This document shows, piece by piece, positions 1 to 4,989 of a stretch of 5,044 nucleotides of DNA; the first letter of the stretch is position 1, and every line of letters begins with the position of its first letter. Origin of the DNA: an uncultured Ruminococcus sp. (GTDB lineage: Bacteria > Bacillota > Clostridia > Oscillospirales > Ruminococcaceae); the NCBI GenBank assembly GCA_900540005.1, contig UQEM01000163.1:1-5044 (forward strand), written 5' to 3'. Below the pieces are notes generated by a model. It ran no database searches and was not told the origin of the DNA. It saw only the letters and a list, made by a program, of their open reading frames with translations. A program made the translations under genes and the position numbers.

Positions 1-55
1 GCCACTGGCGAGGGTAATTTTGTATATTATGAGACACGCTTTATTTGACGCTTAC
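1..55 (-). repeat. Left copy of perfect 55-bp inverted repeat; probable end of an IS66-like element
   Basis: Positions 1-55 are the exact reverse complement of 4990-5044, and identity stops at the next base (T at 56 against A in the right copy read inward). Read outward on the minus strand from position 55 the repeat begins GTAAGCGTC. IS66-family insertion sequences are known to end in GTAAGCG, so I infer that position 55 is the tip of such an element, lying outside the window. No transposase is visible. A 55-bp match is also the overlap that SPAdes-type assemblers with k=55 leave where a contig enters a repeat, so the real repeat probably extends to the left. Confidence 0.85.
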
Positions 56-184
56 TTAAAAGCATTACAGGAAGAGATTGGATTTTATCCTGTTTTTAAA
101 TGGTGTTTATTATTACCTAAGTAAATCATATTTTTGAAAACTTCTATAAGCATCATGTAGTTAATCCTTGAGTTTTTAAAACCT

Positions 185-214
185 TTGACTTTTCTCTTTC
201 TTCTGTGATAAAAT
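185..214 (+). promoter_or_regulatory. Promoter-like site with no gene behind it
   Basis: TTGACT (185-190) and TAAAAT (209-214) are separated by 18 bases, and TG at 206-207 gives an extended -10. The match to a sigma-A promoter is good, but the background is AT-rich and no gene follows before the convergent cellulase terminator at about 400. It may be a chance match or the promoter of a lost gene. Confidence 0.35.
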
Positions 215-330
215 AGGTGTAATGATACATAATGCTTCTCTTGTTTTATGGTTGTGGACATGATAGCACAATGCATAAATCATCTAAGATATCCCGGTAA
301 ATGGAGATAATAAATTCATTGAGGATAACT

Positions 331-339
331 TGTGGATAA
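331..339 (-). promoter_or_regulatory. Isolated DnaA-box match
   Basis: TGTGGATAA is the exact complement of the consensus DnaA box TTATCCACA. A weaker match, TGTGGACAT, lies at 253-261. A single nonamer turns up by chance in a few percent of windows of this size, and no dnaA, dnaN, rep gene or iteron cluster is present, so I do not call an origin. Confidence 0.15.
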
Positions 340-399
340 TAGCTTGCAAAGGACATTATGAAAACTAAACAGCAGCCCTGATATTAAGCGGGGCATTAT

Positions 400-443
400 G
401 TAAAGAAAGGTCACTGTGGAGCGGAAGTTCTACAGTGACCTTT
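400..443 (-). terminator. Intrinsic terminator of the bifunctional glucanase gene
   Basis: The arms at 406-417 and 432-443 are perfectly complementary over 12 bases (AAAGGTCACTGT / ACAGTGACCTTT) with a 14-base loop. On the minus strand the second arm ends in UUU, followed by CUUUA, which gives the U-rich tail of a Rho-independent terminator. It starts 22 bases past the stop codon of the cellulase gene. The plus-strand side ends CCTTTT, so it may also stop transcripts arriving from the left. Confidence 0.88.
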
Positions 444-465
444 TGGGGAAGGATATATTGTGATA

Positions 466-1137
466 TTACTTTTTGTCGTATGTTACCCACTGATAACGTG
501 CTGTAAGCGGGGTATTTCCATTGTAGTGGTTAAGCCATTCGTCAACACCTGTTCCGGGCCATGTATTCATCATAATCTTACCGGGAGTTGAAGGAATATT
601 ATCAGTTGCTTTGTAAACAGGCTCGCCGTCAACATACCATGTAATCGAATCAGCCTGCCAGTCGAATCCGTAGGTGTGAAAACCCTGAGAGGCATCAAAT
701 CCAAGGTCGTACATAAATTCATGATTGCCGGTGCCGTTTGTGTAGTAATTAAACTGAACCTTGGTTGTGTCTTTACCGAGTATCTCAATATCTATTTCAT
801 CCCACGGATCACCATCATACGGACCTGTGTAAGTGAAAAATGAGGAAACAACGCCGTCATTTTTAATGGCCTGCATGGAAGTCTCATAATAACCATATCC
901 ATAATATTCAACGGTTCTGTACTCAGCACCTGAGTAATTATATTTACCTGTGAGATCCTTGTCGATTGTAAGGTTGAGAACTCCGTCCTTGAACGATGTA
1001 TTCTGCTCGTACCAACCGCAGTCAAAAGGATTTCCGTTTGTCCAGCCGTCAGAAGCAATGAACGAAGAAGTAGCTCCCTTTCTGAAATCTGCCACGAGTG
1101 AGGCACTGCTGTTCATGGGAGTTCCGTAATCAGGAAG
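466..1137 (-). other. GH16 lichenase catalytic module (C-terminal half of the CDS)
   Basis: Residues about 847-1069. The motif [10 protein letters not shown] places the nucleophile E960, helper D962 and acid/base E964 in the compact EIDIE form typical of bacterial lichenases (beta-1,3-1,4-glucanase, EC 3.2.1.73). Long stretches follow the Bacillus lichenase pattern closely, including [16 protein letters not shown], [24 protein letters not shown] and [12 protein letters not shown]. The module is complete and ends at the natural lichenase C-terminus ([11 protein letters not shown]). One cysteine of the disulfide found in the Bacillus enzymes is kept (C886) while its partner position is Gly (G916). 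Confidence 0.93.
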
Positions 1138-3675
1138 AACACCCTGCTGAGTAGTAGTGACTGTTGTTGAAGAAACTGTAGCTGTGGTCGTAGTAGTTGT
1201 AATAAATGTTGTAGTACTTACTGAAGTTGTTGTCTGCTGAGGCAATTTTGACTCAGGCAATTCCGGAATCAGTTCAACAATGTACTTCTGGATAGAAAGT
1301 GCGTCCGAGGAAGTGAGTCCCGTGCCGTTATCATAAACGTCACCGTTGATAACTCCCTGTGAAGTGATGTGGGATTCGCTTGTACCGTCCACGCCGTACT
1401 TATCGGGGTTAGAAATGGACTGGAGGATCATTACAGCATCAGAAATGTCAACCTTGCCGTCACAGTTTGCATCTCCCCATACAGTTACTTCTTCATCCGG
1501 ATCAGCAGGCTTAGCGGGAACTGTAGATGCAAGGAGATATGTCAGGGGCGAGTTCCAATAGATAGTGATTTCATTTGTGGAATAACTCTCGGCATTATCA
1601 ATGTAGCGCTTTGCGTTTGCATTGTCGCGGCAGTAAGCCTTTGCAGCGCTGTCCTCAAGATTCTGGTTAACTCCGCCAACAAGCATTCCCTTCATTGCCT
1701 TGCCTGCTACCATTGAAGGGCGATGGTGAGGATTCTGAGGTGAAACCGAGCCGTATCCTGTCACGAAGCTTGTTCCGAGCGGATTTGTACCGAGAAGGTA
1801 GTCAAGCTGTTTCTGTGCTCCGTTGAGATACTCGGAATTGCCGGTCAGTTTATATGCAAGAGCCATTACATTTCCGGCATTTGCAATGGTCATATTGCTG
1901 CCCCAGTTGTATTTTGTAACGGCTGCACCGTAAGCGGTCTTATCAGCAGTTTTAACGAGAGTATCCGCCTGAGCAATGACAGAGTTCTCGGCTCTTGTAT
2001 ATACGGCAGACTCCTTGTCGATACCATTCATGGTAAGTATTGCGATATTTCCGTAGTCTCCGACTGTAGACCAGTCAAGTCCCGTGCGAACAGTCATGCC
2101 TTCAAGAGCAGTCAGATACTTCTGATCGCTTGTAGCGCGGTACATCTGAGCCGCTGCCCAGTAACGCTCGTCCTTATCGGAAGAATCGCCGTACTCGCCT
2201 GTTGTGATGTCCTCGGGATTTTTAAAGTTGAAATCCGGATTGGCTTCGAGGTAAGTCCATGCCTTTTCAGCAGCCGCGAGACACTTTGCAGCAAAATCAG
2301 CGTCAACATTACTGTAAGCCTCGGCAGCAAGAGCCATTGATGCGCAGAAGTCCGCTGTAGCAGTTGAAGAAACAGGAGTAACTATAAGCGGAGCAGTCTC
2401 CGCTGTAGGAGCAACATATCCCGGGAAGTTTTCACAAGTAACTTTGTGATAAACTCCTCCGTCACTTCTCTGCATTTTTAGCATCCATTCAAGCTCATAG
2501 CGTGTTTCATCAAGGATATCTGGGATACCGTTGCCGCTCTCAGGAATATCGGCACTGTCACTGTAAAGTGTGGGATCCTCCTGATAAGCATAAAGGAGAT
2601 CGGCAACAGTCTTTGCAGCAGCAACAGTATATCTGCCGTAGTCACCTGCATCGTGCCATCCGCCCGAAACATCTATCTTTTCACTTGTTCCATAAATTGT
2701 AGCGATCGTATTATGGCAGGCTGCGTGACCGAAGTCAGCGTCCTTGACCTCAGTTCCACACCTCTGGAGATAAAGCATTCTCACAGAGTCGTCAAGAAGA
2801 TCATCATAGACATTATCGCCTATCTCAAATGTATACGAATCTTCAAGACCATCGCAGGTGATGTAGTATTTTCCGGAAGTTGTGACCTGTGAGAAGTCAG
2901 CGATCCAGTTGTCCTCATCTGCGGAAGTGTTCGTGCCCTTGCTTTCAAGCTGTCCGGAATAAACTTCCTGCTTGGTATCGGCATTTATTACCGAGAAATT
3001 ATTCTGATTTGTAACTCCACGAAGAACAGCCACCTTGCGGCTGTTTGTACGATAGCCTACCTGATCGATATTGATGTTGTTTTCGGGAGTTTTTATCTCG
3101 GAATAGTCAACATTGCTGTCATCAACAAGTTCAAGCGAAACGTTGTCAAGATAAATGGTATGTTCGGGAAGCTCACCCTCGTATTTCTCCTGAATTCCGC
3201 AGTTGAATACGAGCTTAGCCATAATATCCGTGTCGTCCTCCATGGTAAATTCATAATCAACAGTCTGCGGTGTAGACGTAAGGTTTATCCCCTTCCATGT
3301 ATAAGCCTTGTAAGTACCTCCGTTCTGCTGGATCATAGCCTCTATGAATCTGTCCTGCGTGGACGAAATATCGTATTTGAGGCGATATACACCGTTTTTG
3401 TAAAGCGGTATTACGTCATAGCAGAGCTGTACGGCATAGTTTACCTTGCCGACATTGGAAACCGTAAGCGCGAGCCTGCCGTTGTCTGTAGAAAGTGAGC
3501 AGACACCGCCGCTTTCCTTGTATGTGCTCCAGTCCGCAGTACCCGAGTCAAACGTAGAGTTGGTAATGATGTTCTTTGCAGCGTAAGAAACCGCAGGAAC
3601 AACAGGCATTGCTGATGACATAAGTGTGCAGGCAGCGATAGCTGCCGCAAGCTTTCTGAATTTCTTGTTTTTCAT
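466..3675 (-). CDS. Secreted cellulosomal bifunctional glucanase: CBM4 - Ig - GH9 - dockerin - GH16
   Basis: This gene encodes a 1069-residue exported enzyme with two catalytic modules, expected to cut cellulose (GH9) and mixed-linkage beta-glucan (GH16). Domain order: Sec signal peptide 1-33 (basic KNKKFRK, hydrophobic core, AVSYAA end); CBM4/9-like beta-sandwich about 34-186; CelD-type Ig-like domain about 199-286 ([12 protein letters not shown]); GH9 about 290-716; dockerin about 732-806; Thr-rich linker about 814-844; GH16 about 847-1069. The CBM4-Ig-GH9 order is that of clostridial CelK/CbhA. An internal dockerin with a C-terminal GH16 recalls R. flavefaciens XynD (GH11 plus GH16). I chose ATG 3675 because AGAGGGG lies 8 bases upstream; a TTG six codons earlier overlaps that site. 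The frame is intact, with all catalytic residues present. It should act outside the cell, docked to a scaffoldin by its dockerin. A terminator follows the stop, so it is probably the last gene of its transcript. Confidence 0.95.
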   Translation of the reverse strand: MKNKKFRKLAAAIAACTLMSSAMPVVPAVSYAAKNIITNSTFDSGTADWSTYKESGGVCSLSTDNGRLALTVSNVGKVNYAVQLCYDVIPLYKNGVYRLKYDISSTQDRFIEAMIQQNGGTYKAYTWKGINLTSTPQTVDYEFTMEDDTDIMAKLVFNCGIQEKYEGELPEHTIYLDNVSLELVDDSNVDYSEIKTPENNINIDQVGYRTNSRKVAVLRGVTNQNNFSVINADTKQEVYSGQLESKGTNTSADEDNWIADFSQVTTSGKYYITCDGLEDSYTFEIGDNVYDDLLDDSVRMLYLQRCGTEVKDADFGHAACHNTIATIYGTSEKIDVSGGWHDAGDYGRYTVAAAKTVADLLYAYQEDPTLYSDSADIPESGNGIPDILDETRYELEWMLKMQRSDGGVYHKVTCENFPGYVAPTAETAPLIVTPVSSTATADFCASMALAAEAYSNVDADFAAKCLAAAEKAWTYLEANPDFNFKNPEDITTGEYGDSSDKDERYWAAAQMYRATSDQKYLTALEGMTVRTGLDWSTVGDYGNIAILTMNGIDKESAVYTRAENSVIAQADTLVKTADKTAYGAAVTKYNWGSNMTIANAGNVMALAYKLTGNSEYLNGAQKQLDYLLGTNPLGTSFVTGYGSVSPQNPHHRPSMVAGKAMKGMLVGGVNQNLEDSAAKAYCRDNANAKRYIDNAESYSTNEITIYWNSPLTYLLASTVPAKPADPDEEVTVWGDANCDGKVDISDAVMILQSISNPDKYGVDGTSESHITSQGVINGDVYDNGTGLTSSDALSIQKYIVELIPELPESKLPQQTTTSVSTTTFITTTTTTATVSSTTVTTTQQGVLPDYGTPMNSSASLVADFRKGATSSFIASDGWTNGNPFDCGWYEQNTSFKDGVLNLTIDKDLTGKYNYSGAEYRTVEYYGYGYYETSMQAIKNDGVVSSFFTYTGPYDGDPWDEIDIEILGKDTTKVQFNYYTNGTGNHEFMYDLGFDASQGFHTYGFDWQADSITWYVDGEPVYKATDNIPSTPGKIMMNTWPGTGVDEWLNHYNGNTPLTARYQWVTYDKK
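1144..1236 (-). repeat. Thr-rich low-complexity linker coding repeat
   Basis: Residues 814-844 are mostly Thr with some Ser and Val (runs such as TTTTTT), coded by ACA/ACT/ACC codons. This is a flexible, probably O-glycosylated or extended spacer between the dockerin and GH16, as is common in ruminococcal cellulosome enzymes. The near-repetitive DNA could vary in length between strains. Confidence 0.85.
1258..1482 (-). other. Dockerin module, internal (ruminococcal type)
   Basis: Residues about 732-806 of the glucanase. The first calcium loop is canonical: [19 protein letters not shown], with ligands D735, N737, D739, D743 and D746. After a long spacer ([20 protein letters not shown]) the second loop reads [22 protein letters not shown]. 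It is one residue longer than the 12-residue EF-hand norm and has Tyr at the third position. The spacer and the DALSIQKY ending resemble R. flavefaciens-group dockerins rather than Clostridium thermocellum ones. The module should plug the enzyme into a scaffoldin or adaptor cohesin. Confidence 0.9.
1528..3576 (-). other. Module group within the CDS: CBM4/9-like, Ig-like and GH9 catalytic domain
   Basis: Residues 34-716 of the glucanase. The GH9 domain (about 290-716) keeps the family landmarks. [12 protein letters not shown] holds the two aspartates D342 and D345, the catalytic base pair. NPHHRPS (648-654) matches the first GH9 signature. [21 protein letters not shown] holds E702, the general acid. 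C306, C320, H321 and H341 match the residue types and order of the zinc site known in clostridial CelD, although spacing was not checked against a structure. The preceding Ig-like domain is usual in this GH9 subgroup. The CBM4/9-like module opens with [13 protein letters not shown] and closes with [10 protein letters not shown], typical of the fold, and probably binds single glucan chains. Whether the GH9 acts as an endoglucanase or a cellobiohydrolase cannot be read from sequence. Confidence 0.9.
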
Positions 3676-3690
3676 AATAATTTCCCCTCT
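3676..3690 (-). promoter_or_regulatory. Ribosome binding site that fixes the glucanase start
   Basis: The minus strand reads AGAGGGG (3684-3690), then 8 bases, then ATG at 3675. The upstream in-frame TTG (3693-3691) lies against this site and so cannot be the start served by it. The N-terminus beginning MKNKKFRK is also a normal signal peptide start. Confidence 0.85.
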
Positions 3691-3699
3691 CAAATAGTA

Positions 3700-3761
3700 A
3701 GGATCTGCTCACATGGGAAAGATCCTGAAATTTTCTCCGAGCCGTTAAGAGCCTTGCGGAG
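3700..3761 (-). promoter_or_regulatory. Two hairpins in the glucanase mRNA leader
   Basis: The leader has an inverted repeat CTCCG / CGGAG (3757-3761 with 3735-3739, 17-base loop) and, nearer the start codon, AGGATC / GATCCT (3721-3726 with 3700-3705, 15-base loop). Neither is followed by a U-run, so they are not terminators. The second ends about 10 bases before the ribosome binding site and could affect mRNA stability or translation. No known riboswitch pattern was recognised. Confidence 0.4.
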
Positions 3762-3824
3762 CGCATTATTGCATCGCCATAGTAAAGCCGTGCCAAGCTT
3801 TCCTATTCGATCTTAACCAATAAC

Positions 3825-3860
3825 ATTATAAATCAAACAATGTTGATAAGTATACAACAT
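3825..3860 (-). promoter_or_regulatory. Probable glucanase promoter with inverted-repeat operator
   Basis: A perfect -10, TATAAT, lies on the minus strand (3825-3830), which gives a leader of about 140 bases. At 16-18 bases upstream no hexamer resembles TTGACA. That position is instead covered by an inverted repeat ATGTTG-N9-CAACAT (3840-3860). A strong -10, no -35 and a symmetric site at -35 fit an activator-dependent or repressible promoter. Whether the neighbouring AraC protein binds here is inference; AraC-family sites are more often direct repeats, so another regulator is possible. Confidence 0.5.
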
Positions 3861-3868
3861 ATATGACA

Positions 3869-3881
3869 AAAATGGTAAAAT
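3869..3881 (+). repeat. 13-bp motif AAAATGGTAAAAT, copy 1 (upstream of the glucanase gene)
   Basis: This is an exact copy, in opposite orientation, of the motif at 4689-4701 in the araC promoter. It sits about 40 bases upstream of the glucanase -10, a usual distance for an activator site. A shared binding site for the AraC regulator is a reasonable guess, though the motif is AT-rich. Confidence 0.4.
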
Positions 3882-3887
3882 AATGAT

Positions 3888-3904
3888 ATAATCACAGAGA
3901 TTAT
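3888..3904 (-). terminator. Weak AT-rich hairpin after the araC stop
   Basis: ATAATC / GATTAT (3888-3893 with 3899-3904, 5-base loop) lies about 10 bases beyond the araC stop codon. It is short, AT-only but for one pair, and has no clean U-tract. It is unlikely to stop transcription fully, so some read-through from araC into the glucanase gene is possible. Confidence 0.25.
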
Positions 3905-3914
3905 TGTACTATTA

Positions 3915-4658
3915 TTAAGCCTTGGCAAAAGAGTGATCGTAACGCCTTTTGTACTGCTTGGGAGTGGTGTTCATATATCTGCGGAATACTTTTATAAAGT
4001 AACTCTGTGAACTGAAACCAAGCATAGAACTTATCTCGGTATCAGGATATTCCGTGTTTATAAGCAGAGTAGCCGCCTCCTCAATTTTGAGCTTGTTCAC
4101 ATAGTCACTGAACGTCATACCTGTTTCCTTCTTGAAAAGCCGCGACAAATAGGCGGAACTGATTTTCAGATGAGCTGCTGTTTGTTCAAGCGTAACACGA
4201 CTGTGCAGGCGGCAGATTATGTAATTTACCGCATGAACTATCTGTTTTGAATAAACGCCGTTCAGCTTTATCTGCCGCATTTTGTTTGTGTAGCCCTCGA
4301 TCATCTCAAGATGAACTGCCCGCAGTTCTTTCTCAGTGGAGCATTTATCCGTTTTGAGAATATAAAAGTCGCTCAGTCCGTATGATTCCTCGGGAGTCAT
4401 GCCGCCTTTAATGCAGTATCTTGCGATTATTGCCGCAAGAATAACAAGATGATATTTGAGATTTCTGAGCGAATCCTCGCTGAGAACGCCGCATCCATCG
4501 CAGAAAAGCGGCTTCATAAAAACGCGTACAAGCTCCATGTTGCCCGAACATATACTCTCGTAAAACGCCAGTTCCCTGTCATACGAGGCGTGTTCAAAGC
4601 TTTCTTCATGCTGCGAGAAAAGGTGTTCCGCAACGGACTTCTGTTCACTTTCACGCAT
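3915..4658 (-). CDS. AraC-family transcriptional regulator (YesN-like)
   Basis: This gene encodes a 247-residue cytoplasmic DNA-binding protein. The C-terminal third is a clear AraC/XylS double helix-turn-helix. The first unit is about 155-180 (VTLEQTAAHLKISSAYLSRL, FKKETGMTF); the second is about 206-238 (TEISSMLGFSSQSYFIKVF, then TPKQYKRR). The N-terminal part is mostly helical (RNLKYHLVILAAIIARYCIKGGMTPEESYGLSDFYI). It resembles the region preceding the DNA-binding domain in YesN-like Firmicute regulators and has no cupin sugar-binding pattern and no receiver domain. I chose ATG 4658 because GGAGG (4670-4674) lies upstream; the alternative TTG six codons earlier overlaps that ribosome site. 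The gene reads toward the glucanase on the same strand with a gap of 239 bases. This makes control of the glucanase its most likely job, though the ligand is unknown. A CxxC (C53, C56) in the N-terminal part is unusual. Confidence 0.93.
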   Translation of the reverse strand: MRESEQKSVAEHLFSQHEESFEHASYDRELAFYESICSGNMELVRVFMKPLFCDGCGVLSEDSLRNLKYHLVILAAIIARYCIKGGMTPEESYGLSDFYILKTDKCSTEKELRAVHLEMIEGYTNKMRQIKLNGVYSKQIVHAVNYIICRLHSRVTLEQTAAHLKISSAYLSRLFKKETGMTFSDYVNKLKIEEAATLLINTEYPDTEISSMLGFSSQSYFIKVFRRYMNTTPKQYKRRYDHSFAKA

Positions 4659-4688
4659 GGTTTTCACTTCCTCCAAAATATTTGATTA

Positions 4689-4717
4689 ATTTTACCATTT
4701 TAATATTGATTTGTCAA
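4689..4717 (-). promoter_or_regulatory. araC promoter, near consensus, containing motif copy 2
   Basis: TTGACA (minus strand, 4712-4717), a 17-base spacer ending in TGG (extended -10), and TAAAAT (4689-4694) form an almost ideal sigma-A promoter. Transcription would start near 4682, about 24 bases before the ATG, leaving room for the GGAGG site only. The -10 is embedded in AAAATGGTAAAAT (4689-4701), the 13-bp motif also found upstream of the glucanase gene. A protein bound there would block the promoter, which would suit autorepression. Confidence 0.75.
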
Positions 4718-4764
4718 GAAACAGGAGACGATCTTGCAGGGTAACTGATGTAGTATAATAAAAC

Positions 4765-4793
4765 TTGACACCCTAACCTCAAAGGAATAAAAT
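4765..4793 (+). promoter_or_regulatory. Strong divergent promoter reading toward the right repeat
   Basis: TTGACA (4765-4770), exactly 17 bases, then TAAAAT (4788-4793). This is as good a sigma-A match as the araC promoter and points away from it. Transcripts would start near 4800 and run through the structured region at 4807-4980 into the IS66-like end. No normal-size gene follows in the window. Confidence 0.6.
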
Positions 4794-4806
4794 AGGAAAA
4801 GAAAAA

Positions 4807-4845
4807 ATGGAGTCCTACGGTAAAATGTCAATAGGCAAAAAGTAG
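4807..4845 (+). CDS. Possible 12-residue leader peptide ORF
   Basis: The ORF reads MESYGKMSIGKK then TAG. It starts a few bases after the predicted transcript start, and AGGA lies 9 bases ahead of the ATG. Its last codons form the left arm of a 9-bp inverted repeat TAGGCAAAA / TTTTGCCTA (4832-4840 with 4870-4878). That geometry is seen in leader-peptide attenuators, but such a short ORF can easily occur by chance. Confidence 0.25.
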   Translation: MESYGKMSIGKK

Positions 4846-4980
4846 AAAAACAAGTAAGAAATCCATACATTTTGCCTAAGAAGAGACAAAAAGGGTATCT
4901 CCTACAAAAGCCTGCGCCGAAAAAAATTTTCGACGGGCTGGAGGTGCCGGATCAATACTCCTCCGGCGGGATATACAGGC
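4832..4980 (+). ncRNA. Structured leader or small RNA region, identity unknown
   Basis: Downstream of the strong promoter, four inverted repeats follow in order. They are TAGGCAAAA / TTTTGCCTA (4832-4840, 4870-4878), GAGA / TCTC (4883-4886, 4898-4901), CGAAAA / TTTTCG (4918-4923, 4927-4932) and GCCGGA / TCCGGC (4946-4951, 4962-4967). The CGCCG at 4915-4919 can alternatively pair with CGGCG at 4964-4968. The second half is clearly richer in G+C than the surrounding intergenic DNA. I recognise no known RNA family. Read on the minus strand the same hairpins could instead end a gene cut by the repeat. Confidence 0.3.
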
Positions 4981-4989
4981 GGTTAGTCT

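Larger units (their letters stand above)
56..399. other. AT-rich intergenic region without a convincing gene
   Basis: About 340 bases lie between the left repeat and the cellulase terminator. Reading frames here are short, lack a good ribosome binding site and match nothing I recognise. The region contains one promoter-like pair (185-214, plus strand), one perfect DnaA-box nonamer (331-339) and a 7-bp direct repeat CATTATG (354-360 and 394-400). A mini-ORF, MKTKQQP then stop (358-381, plus), follows AAAGGA at close spacing, but it is too short to call. The stretch may be the remnant of a gene or of the sequence into which the flanking element inserted. Confidence 0.6.

Noticed and set aside
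2..124. Plus-strand frame open from the left edge through the repeat (contains MRHALFDAYLKALQEEIGFY and ends at a TAA)
   Set aside because: Forty codons, most of the first half inside the repeat. The same repeat in the right copy runs into an unrelated frame. With an IS tip at position 55 the fusion is likely accidental.
85..276. 63-residue minus-strand reading frame, Lys/Arg/His-rich
   Set aside because: There is no ribosome binding site before its ATG, the composition follows AT-rich DNA, and no family pattern is recognisable. It could be a decayed fragment, but nothing supports a gene call.
253..339. Possible replication origin from DnaA-box matches (331-339 perfect, 253-261 partial)
   Set aside because: Only one perfect nonamer, no cluster, no unwinding element with initiator gene, and no replication gene nearby; chance expectation is not negligible.
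1144..1236. Repetitive plus-strand GTAGTAGTTGT-like DNA considered as a CRISPR or minisatellite
   Set aside because: It codes in frame for the Thr-rich linker; there are no regular repeat-spacer units.
1346..1716. Two plus-strand frames of 71 and 115 residues antisense to the glucanase
   Set aside because: They lie wholly within the well-supported dockerin/GH9 coding region and show no start signals or domain patterns; they are shadows.
3160..3498. 112-residue plus-strand frame antisense to the CBM4-like region
   Set aside because: It lies inside the coding region of the real gene, with no ribosome site and no recognisable domain.
3548..3796. 82-residue minus-strand frame overlapping the glucanase leader and start codon in another frame
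   Set aside because: It includes the ribosome binding site and the signal peptide coding region out of frame and has no good start context. It is a shadow of the real gene.
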